Assembly: GCA_947462335.1 (NCBI GenBank)
Contig: OX381704.1
Location: forward strand, 22,832,442 to 22,896,441
DNA length: 64,000 nt
Origin: Harmothoe impar
Lineage: Eukaryota > Annelida > Polychaeta > Phyllodocida > Polynoidae
Direction of reading: 5' to 3'
Shown here: positions 50,014 to 60,600 of the stretch, one piece after another
Layout: each line of letters starts with the position of its first letter
Numbering within the stretch: position 1 is the stretch's first letter
The notes under the pieces: model-generated
What the model saw: the letters and a program-made list of their open reading frames with translations, nothing else
The model's database searches: none
What the model was told of the DNA's origin: nothing
Made by a program: the position numbers and the translations under genes

Positions 50014-50020
50014 TATAAAA
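50014..50020 (+). promoter_or_regulatory. TATA box of the six-cysteine gene
   Basis: TATAAAA lies 81 bp before the start codon at 50095, so a start site near 50042-50050 ('gcgttagttagag') would give a leader of about 50 nt. The position fits the first exon deduced independently from the signal peptide and donor site. Confidence 0.6.
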
Positions 50021-50094
50021 AGCCACAAACACACTCTGCGTTAGTTAGAGTCTTTAACTTTAACCAACAAGGCAAGGTACTACACACGTCCAGT

Positions 50095-50140
50095 ATGTCC
50101 AGTATACAATGTCTCCTTCTCTTATCGGGCTTGACAATGG
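50095..50140 (+). CDS. Exon 1: signal peptide start
   Basis: ATG to a strong donor (ATGG|gtaagt); 15 codons plus one base (MSSIQCLLLLSGLTM). This ATG was chosen because it begins an uninterrupted hydrophobic core that continues across the splice into exon 2; the upstream in-frame sequence precedes the TATA-derived start site. Confidence 0.8.
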
Positions 50141-53100
50141 GTAAGTGGCACGAATCCCTCTCTATAACTAAGTTAACTGGCTTATTGATGACCTCTTTTT
50201 TTTTTGCTGGGATCTTAAGGAAATATGAGTGTCCCCATCACATAATTCACAACACTCGAATACTAAATTTTAGCCTGAGCCCTTCATGTAAGCTTGTACT
50301 GTGCTTTATTTTGTTTTGTCACGTCAATCTTACTAATAATCCTTAGGCTCGAGAACTTAGTCAGTACTGGCTAACAGATCAGTCGGTAACACTCAGGTAT
50401 TGCCGAATGCGCATTAGTCTTCCCATTTCAATGAGTATTAGACAAGTCATAGGTTGTTTTGCATTCTGGAATAGCATTTGGCACCGGCAAGTTTATACAG
50501 GTACCAGAATGTATGCTGGCTTGATGAACAACATCTCTCTACAATAAACACCTCTCTATATATAAGTTACCGACCACCATTGCACCTCACAGAGACTACA
50601 TCTCTCTAACTTGACCTGTTGTACATTGTATTGTTGCTGGTTGATCGAATATTTGAACTACTTGGTTTCATGAAGATTATCGTAAAGCATTTATGGCATT
50701 TGTTTGAAAAAAATCACTTGCAAATATTATTCTTACCAAACAAATCTTTTTGAATCAATCACTCAGTGATGGGATCGTTCTACGCCGATGACTGCCTCCA
50801 CCCCTCCAGGGTGTCGCCTTGTTTTGATGCCGTGCTGGAGGAACTGACAGACATCCAGAGGCACCAGAATGACCTGGGGCTGGCCCGGGAGCTGGAGGCT
50901 TTGGAGAACATCTGCAGGTGACATCTTTATGGATTTCCAACTTTTGTAATCAACCCTTTAGACAGCACATACATAGTCATATATAGTGTTCATATATACC
51001 GTCATGTATAAGCGCTTTAGTGCTTTAGAAACATTTGGAGGCGCCTGTACCCCCGGGGCTTATTCGGTGCTCTTTCAAAACCAGGTGCTTTATCGCGACG
51101 GTACGGTAGACGCGGCTAGACTGCATTTCTACACTATGATGTCCAAGGGTATGGCACAAAAAGAATTATGCGCTGATAAAAGGGCTAATATATTACATCG
51201 AGTGTATGGTATCTACTGCATGAGTAGTTAGCCTAAAGCATGCATAAACGTATGTTGTTTGCTTTTACCTAGGCTCATATATTTTTTTCGGACGGTTGCA
51301 GACTACCCAGATGAAAAGTGTGATAGGACCTGCTGTGTGATGATATGTAAAGCAGCATGATTCTGATGAGAAAAATGGCACTTTTTAAAGGAGTGTGACA
51401 AAACGTGGATTTGCCACCACTAGGGCATACATAGGCCTATATGTCAGGCAAGGGGAGCTAGCTCAGATGGTAGAGCGCTCGCTTAGCATGTGAGAGGTAC
51501 CGGGATCGATGCCCGGGTTCTCCAGCCTCAGATTTTACTCATGGCAATAATTCAAATTCGACATCAGGTGTCAAATAATGGAAGGTGTCATCGCATGATA
51601 TCAAGGCAAATTTTGAAAATGTTGTCAAATAATGTGACACGATGTCCATGCGCATCATGGTGTGTGAATGAAGCAGTTATCAAACTATAACTAACACCAC
51701 ACACTGTGTACATTTCCGTTACCATGGCAAAGGCCAAGTAATAAATGTCCATGTAGGGTTTTAAGCTTGAAACAGGAAGGAGAATGTTGATAAGGCCACT
51801 CAGAAAAAAAAAAGTTGTTTCTCATCACCGCGCGCATCATAAAAATCATGATTTGGGGGAAACTTTTTTCTTTTTCTTTTTTACATTTTTGATGAAAAAT
51901 ATGCTAAAATTGCCAAAATATTGGCAAGTTTGGTATCAAATTAAAGCTTATGCTGTCAGCAATGCAATCAGCTAGGTGTAACTTGCATTGTTACAACTTT
52001 TGCTGATCAATAAACTCCAAATTACTATAATGTGAAAATTGATCGTGAAATGTCCAAATTTCCCTATGTAAATTGGCCCGAGTAAAAAAAAAAAATTTTT
52101 TAATAAAAAACGCCCTCGTCATATTTTTCATTGCTTGGTGATGAGAAACTTTTTTTTTTTAGTGGCCTAATATAGTTTTAAAACCAACACAGCTGAACCT
52201 GGGACAACAAGGTCCATGGATAACAATTGGATGAGATGAGGGACAACACAGGTGAACACATGATAATACGGAAAGAAGGAAGAGAGGGGAAATAAAAGAA
52301 CAAAGAATATATATGAATTCATCTTAGAATGAAGGCCCCCGCATGCAAATAAATGTACCGGTAATGGATAAAAACAATACAGAAAACCAGATAATACAAT
52401 AAATGTTACCTGGGGCTCCATTATACATTGACTCATGTTGGACATTTTGACAATGTTTGACAACGTTTTTAGAAAGATTTTGGCAAGAAATGTCGATATT
52501 TCTACTGAATATTGAACAGTGGTTTGATGTTTTTAGTTGAAGACCCGGCTTGAAAGGTGATTTTTGGCTGCTAACGGGATTACTGTAGGTGAAAACTGAC
52601 CCTTGGATAGAGGGATTTCTGTCTAAAACTGACCTTTGGTTCGAGGGATTCTTTTCTTAAAAACCTCTACCTGGGTAACCTATAAAATTATACCACCTAC
52701 GAACCAATGCACTGGCCACAGTCAGATGAGTTGAGTTGAGTTGAGTTTAAATTCGTGCATTTATACTGTAAAAAGTAGGCCTAGGGCTGGTTTGCCGCAT
52801 ACAGTGTATGATTTGCAGAGGTTACTTGTCAATGATTTAAGTAAAACTAATAACATATAATCTCCTTAAGGGAGTATTTATATAACTCTGCTATGCACCA
52901 AAACAGTTTATAGATATAATATATAACTGGAATGATCCATTTATATTCAAAATATGAAAGTGCAAGATGAATTTGCAAACGGTTACTTAGCTGTCCTACT
53001 AGGGATAGGAACAAATGACACGATGTTAGTGTGTCAATTCCACGATGTTAGTCTGCTAATGCATGTGCTAGGATGCCAACGTATTCGCAACAGCACACAC

Positions 53101-54537
53101 AGAAAAGTGCCTGACCCTCAGGTAAGGGTAGTTTTAGCGACAATGACTCTCACTTTTCTGAGGGTGAGTTTCCCAGCACTACTATACGCCCGACGGCGAT
53201 GTTACACATGTAGTGAAAATGTGCTACACACTCAGAAAAGTCAGTGTCATTGTCGCTAAAACCACCCTCACTGGCTTAGTATCGAGACTAAGCACTTAGG
53301 GAGTGTTCATTTGGGGGGGGAGGAGTTATTTTGCGCCCCCCCCCTAGTATCGAGATTTTAGTGACACAATGTGAGACCTTTTGCAAACGGGAAAAGCTGT
53401 AGAAGGTTGAGGCATTGGACAGGGTATAGGCCATGACTGCACCATTGCTCAACAATAGAGTGGTCTTGCGCAATGGGATGTGGCATGTATCAACAGGCCC
53501 GTAACTAGGGGGGGGTTCGTCGTTTCGAACGAACGACGCCACCTCCCTGAAGCAGGAAAAGTGTAGCACCCTAGCTGACTGGAAAGAGGATATAATTGTC
53601 TAAATCTCATTTTTCACGGCTTGTCGATCGGACAATTATTAAGGGTTCTGGAGAGAAAACTATGAAGGATTGATTAAATACATGAAATTCAGCTTTCTCT
53701 TTAAATATATAACACAAAGTTCCACCTCATATTTGAAAAGTCCCATTCCACCATTGAAATAATTGTGTCAAGGTCCACCATATCCAAAAACGAACCACCC
53801 CGCGAAGAGGGCTAGTTACGGGCCTGTATCAATAACGTCTGAAATGTCTAAAGGTAATGGTTTTTACATAATATAAAATATGAAGTAGCTTATATATTTA
53901 TATATGTTTATGTATCCTAATTATAATGGCGTCCGACTATGGAAGCCGTCAAGGGCCACACCTATAAAGATATCAACTCTGGGATTTAAAAAAAAACATT
54001 TTCCCAGGAGACAAAGGGAGTTTTAAACATGATTTTGACATGAGTCAAATAGTCAAGGTAGGCAGGCAGGCAGGAAGGAGTGGAGGCATGTAGGGAGGGA
54101 GATAGATAGGTAAAGAGGGAGGTAAAGACATGACAGACATGCAATGTGGTAGTGGTTAGGGTGATGTGCAGGCAGACAGGGTGGTAGCTATAAGTAGGAA
54201 GGAAAGCAGGTAGGGTGGTAGAAAAGTGGATAGATAAGCAGGGTGACAAGCAGGCAGCCAGGCAAGCAGATAGCCGGATAGGCAACACAGCCAGGCACAT
54301 GGACAGGGAGGCAGACAGACAGGCAACAGGCAAGTGAATCAATAAAAGCATAGGTAGGTGAGTAGGTAGGCAATAAGATAGGACGGACAGTAGGAGGAAA
54401 AGGAGGAGTTTAATATCTCAACCGTTTATCTTAAGTAGTTGCCCCTTTTCTCTTTTTTCCTACCTACCTACCTGCCTATACATCCGGCATGCAAGTATGC
54501 CTCTGCTGAAGCAAAATGGTCACAACTTGGCTGGCAC

Positions 54538-54614
<77 letters not shown>

Positions 54615-57600
54615 TGACAGCCTTTTTTTCGACCCCATAGTTGGTCACGTAAAATATGTTTTGGTTTTCATCTTGAAGAGAATTATTCAAAAGAAATAAT
54701 ATTTTTTAACAAGAGGTGTTGCCCATCATGTCTCCCGTATTTCAAGGGTTGGTTCAATCAGTTAAATGAGAAGGAAGTCGTAATTAGACAGTTACGTGCA
54801 GGGTGGAGGGAGGCAGGACGCATGCATTTGGACGTCCATTGGCCAGCCAGGCTTGGTGTTGGCTCTGAAACAGACAGGTAGCCTGCACCTCTGCACTCTG
54901 TGGGTGGCAACAGCGGCCTTGGGGAAAACTGCTACACCTTCCAAGGTCAACAACCGCAGTGCATCTCCTTTTAAATAGGTATCAATAAACCTACATGGTC
55001 TGACATGAGTCTCCTTATACAACACATTTACTACATATATAAGGGTGGCTGGACCATTTTTATAAAACGATATGATATAAACAGGATGCATATTTACAGC
55101 CCTAATATTCACATTTCCAAGACTACTTTTGTCATGGTGATGCAAGAAATAGGGAATTAGCTATAGTGGTTTGAATCTACCTCACCCTGACAAACCTTCT
55201 GACAGGTTTCAAACTGGTGCCAAGGCCAACATTACAGCTCACAGCAGTACTATGTCTTACTGTACCAATATGCCACCATCAGCTGAAGCAATGGCCTTCA
55301 TGCACCATTGCACCCCATAGACCCCTGTGTTATAGAGTGCTGGATGGTACTAGATAAAAATACAGTCACGGCCGTGTCTGCATTGTATCGGCCTCAGTCA
55401 AGACAATGCCTACTGTGGCTGTACTTTATCTGGGTTGTACTACTATAGGGCCTGGCTTGCATGCAATGTGTCCAGACGCTGCATCGGCTGTTCCTCCAGC
55501 CAGTTGTAGTAACCATGATTATGATGGCAAAGTATGGTAATTCTCATTTGTCATTTGATTCTGCATGATACACATATCATAGAACAAACCTCAAACAAGT
55601 TACATGTTTCCCAAATACTGTCCAACGTGTATATATACGTGTATGGGTTATTTAGAATTTTTTTTTATTTGTATGCATCATTTTTATCAATCATTTTAAA
55701 CATTAAAGGCCGTACTACAAGATCCATGGCTTTGTATGGGCCAGTACAGGAGGTTGAGCCCCTAATGGGTTCACGATGGTGCCAAGGCTATGCACCCATC
55801 ATTTCTCCTTTTTGGTGTTTACATCCTTTTAATGCTTACTTACAGATTGATTGAGGAGAGCAAACCCTGTGTGCTGTTTAAGGTGTCCAAGTGCAGCTCC
55901 CGTGTGAAACCTGACGTCAACTTGTACGTCACCTCTGTCCTCAAAAACGGCATCGCCGAGCTGTGCAGGGAGCCAACACTTCTACAAGGTGAGAACCACC
56001 CACTTCCCGATATTAAGTGGGTTTTTTATGCAAATAGAAATGACCCGAACCAGGTCATGAGGTGCAGTCTCACGAGTTTGTAACAATTGGATAGTCTTTG
56101 ACCGGCTGACGTCTTTGACCGGGTGACGTCTTGACCGGGAAGCTAGAAAAGACAATTTTTAAATTTAGTTTTACCTTTTCCATATCTCAACTATTTGAAA
56201 AGATTTTTGCGTTTATTATGCATAATACATTGGACAGTGCAGTTCTTCAAAGTCCATGTGATACAGAAAGTGACCTCTTTGACCGGGCAGAGGAAAAAAT
56301 ATAACATCATGTTATAATGCACGTAATAGGGCCAACATATAAATATAACAAACTTTAAATAATTTCCTTTAATATAGTGTGAAGATATCCTTTTCTTACT
56401 ATATAGGTCTAATTTATGCAATAATAACACTTCCCGGTCAAAGACGTCACCTTTTATCTAAGAAAACTCATGTGTGCTAATTCACATAAATTTTCATTTG
56501 GCAAAACAACATTATATACTATAGTATGTCTGACATTGATTCCAAGAAGAGAAGTAGAAACATACCATTCCGCAGGAAGTGGTTAATATTCTAAAGTTAG
56601 CATAGTTATCAGTAGGTATGGCCGCAATTGAATTTTAGTGAAACTTGCTAAAACTGTTGTAAAGATGTCTCTCTGGTAGATGGAGTACAATGATACCTAA
56701 ATGATTCTATGTATGTAATCTAGTCACAACAATATCTAGAGCTTACCAGAGAGAACCCAAGCCTGGTCAGCCACATGATAGGCCTATGTGCTTCAATATG
56801 TTGAATATAGATCTAAGCATAGGTCTCAGGGGCCCTGAAGGTATGGTGTTTATTTTACATAGATTTACCGGATCTAATCACCCTTACGGATGAAAACTAG
56901 CTTGGGCGCATTGCCCTTCTGCCGCCAGCACCCCTGCCAATACAATAATTTTGATGGTCTGAATATGTTTTTAAAGCTATGTCATTCTTATAATGTCAAT
57001 GCCTCATGTAAATTATGAAGAGAAGAAGAAAAACAGGTCTTGATTATTATACAATGATATTAATGATGAGATGAGATGATAAGAGATTATGTCATAGTGA
57101 TATAAATCATGTCACATTCATAAAACAGCGTGGATAATCCTTAGCTATTGCTAGCTTGAATTTCCATAGGGTCTCTATGAGGATATAGACGGGTTTTAAT
57201 TCGTTCCAACGTATGATACCTCTGTATAAAGAACTTTTAAGGACAATTGGCTTTAATGATTGAGGAACCAATAGGCGTTTGCCCTGTAGTCTTCGGGTTG
57301 GTATGTTCCTTCTATCCACAAAACACCATTTTTTGCCAGTGAAAAAACATAATACAACAGATGCTTGTCACGTCTCTCTATGAGTTTACAGCATTCACTT
57401 TTAGCATGTAGTTGGTCTGTGTTGAGGACAAGATCCTTCTCCAACTTGTGACTGCAGATGGGTCAAAAGCGACCTGGCAACCTGGGCCGTTTTGGAGGCG
57501 ACTTTCGACCTAAGGCAATAATAAAAACCACCTAGCGACTTTTGGGCAAGAAGGACAATAGGATAAAGGATTAAAAAAAGCGACTTTGTGACCTGGACCC

Positions 57601-60600
57601 TTTAATTTCGATGACTTTCCGACCTCAGGGGGGAGGACTCCTCTGCACCCCCCAACTTGAGCTTATATATTACTCTTTATGTCTTATTTTGCAAACGTTG
57701 CATTTCTAAAGTTTCCCCTTTATTTTCCCGATCCCAAATGAAATAAGCATAATCAAAAGTAGGTAGAACCATAGACTTATATATTGTAAGAGATGTTGCT
57801 GGATTAGAATGGACTCTGTAGACACAGCACACAGGTGCCACCTAGTGTGTTATGACAGAGTGAGACATGATTGGTAAACAACATTAATTTCTACTGCTAA
57901 GGAAATATTCAGTGAACCCAATGAATGCATGATTCTTGAAATATTGCTCTCGGATATTTGATACGTTGGCATATGGTTTAGAACATCACCTTGCTTCTCA
58001 CAAGACAAAAAAAACAAATTTGACCCTGCAGCAGCTGGGATACCAACTTTAAAGGTATACAGGAGGGTTTGGTCAATTCTATTCTACCAACAATATCTCT
58101 TAATCACTTAATCAATTTATATATGTTTAATGTATGATGATGTGATTGAAGCAAAAAAAATCAATACCTTATAGTGCTAGATTTTGATATATCAACCTTT
58201 GAAGATAGGACACCCTTAACTATGGTCGCTTATGGTGCAAACCCTGTTTTTTCAACATTTTTGAACTTTATGAATTGACCAATAATATCTCAACCAAACT
58301 TCAAAGATGTTTAGAAGAGATGATCTGGGACATAATCAATCCATAAAAATTAGTATTCATAGGTAGAACCAATGAGCCATAACCAATTTAAAGGAAAACA
58401 TCAAATAAATAGATTATATTTTTTCTATATTTTACAACACAGAAGGGAAAGTTGCCAACAATTTGTAATCAAAACCTTAGCCATATATACATAGGATCAT
58501 ACGATACGCTTTACATTCAAAATCATTGATATCATTGATAGATTAATACAGTAAGGGATTTATTCAAATATTTTCTACTCAGCCCAGACAAGTCATAATA
58601 AAGTAGTACATAGCTTTTGGCAGTAGCAAAACATAGTGATAAGATGTTTATAATGCCATAGTCTAATATTCAAAGGGTTAAGAAAGGTGAGTTGAGACAT
58701 ATACAATAGGGAGACATGCTTTTATCATGGTTTCAGGTAGTTTCATTTTTTTCCATCATGTGCCATATGCGTAGACCCTGGCACACCGCTTTAACAACAG
58801 GGGTGGTTGATTTTCATGCCAGCAGGATTTTAATTAATTTTTATCTATCATTTGTTATCTGGTAAAGCACTGATTTATTTGCTCAAGATGGATTCACAAT
58901 TTGTGGTATACTAACAGTGACGCGCGCGGGAGTGTTGGTCATATTAGTCGGGGTAACAGGATACACCCCCCCCCCGCCTCACGTGGTCACGTGACTCTGG
59001 TGGTTGCCAACCAACTACCGCCACTCCACACACAAACACTGACTCTGGTGGACGCCATTGTCCACCTCTCTACTCTTCACCACCATTGAAAATTGAAAAA
59101 AAAGGACTTTTATTGTACATATTTCTCTGATATATAGCATGACCAACACGATTCATGATAATGAGGCGAAAGCCAGTCTAATGCTTAATTCTTGGCTTGA
59201 TTATAACAATGATTGCTACAGATAGCGTTATTACTACAAATACCCCCCCCTAAAAAAAGAAAGATAATCGCCATCCAACTGATCAAGTCTGTTCTTAAAT
59301 GTATAATTTGTGTTTGTGTTCTTGGCCTGCAGCCTACTCGGTGTCCGCCCCGTGCATCTACAACCACACCAGTGCCGTGTATGCCTGTGTCAAACAAAAA
59401 CTGGACAAGATACACCACCATACGGCTGTATCACGGACTGTGTCCTCCACCTACTGCAGGTCTGTAGCAAAGGTTTACCTATATACTTCTAGTCTCGGGC
59501 CCGACTGTAAGTTTACAGTCTGGGGGTTTACTTTTAGACCTATACATATGCTACTGTGTATCAGCACTCAGAAGAACGTGTGTTCGATCCCCACTCTTGC
59601 ACAATTAGTAGTAGTATTAATGTCTTTATAATGCACTTAAATTGAAATGATATTCCTAGTCACATATTTATTAGGTAATATAACTATGTCAATAAAGGTG
59701 GATTTATGCTTCAGCTGGCTTAGATAAATATTTTTTTAATGTACTACCAATTGTGCCAAGGTGGGATTCGAACTCACACACCTCATTGAAAAATACTCCA
59801 GGATTCCGAACATTTTCTTTAGATATAAATTCGTCCAGACCCAGTAAGGGGTCTGGAGTGATCGAGGCTGATATACTTCAGGGACTGGTCATTTTAGGAT
59901 GAGTGGGGGAGGGGGGTGGTGTGGTCACATGAGCCCTCGCAAGTGTCACGGCATAGCACAATAAATCCCGCCTTGGCATACACAACCTGTAACTCCAACT
60001 GCCATTATGACAATGAATGCCTGTTACTTGATATAGCATTGTTCTACAGCGTCCCCCCTGGAATTGTCCCAACCTAGAAATGCCCCCGCCCTCGTCGGTT
60101 TCAACATAATGATGATGGAATGAGTCAACTAAAACACATTCCACAAAATCTTAAGACATAATGGAGTATCCTAAAGTTCTATTGAATGCATGTGCCCTCA
60201 CATTTTTTTTCTGTTTTCTGCTTTCTTCCTTTCTACACAACAAACCCATTACTTTAATCCTGTAATAACAGGGGGAGAGAATTCCCGGGGGTGATTCCCA
60301 AAAGGGGAGAATTCCAAGGGGATGAAGTACAAATTCGCCCCCAGAATGTTGTAGTCGTAAACCGTAACAATGAAAAACGGTACTACTGTGCATAAAATCT
60401 GTGGTTGGAGGCCTTAAATTTGTCACAGAGTCATAATCTGCGGCCCAAATCGTTCCCAAAGGCCTTGGTAAAAAAATAATATAAAAGTTGGTTGTTGCCA
60501 TGGTAACCCTGGGTGGTGCTTGGAGGGGTCAACGGTCAAGGTCAAAGGTCGCTGGGCACTTGTAAAATTTCTCCAGTTTGGGTAAGTCAGTTTCCATTGC

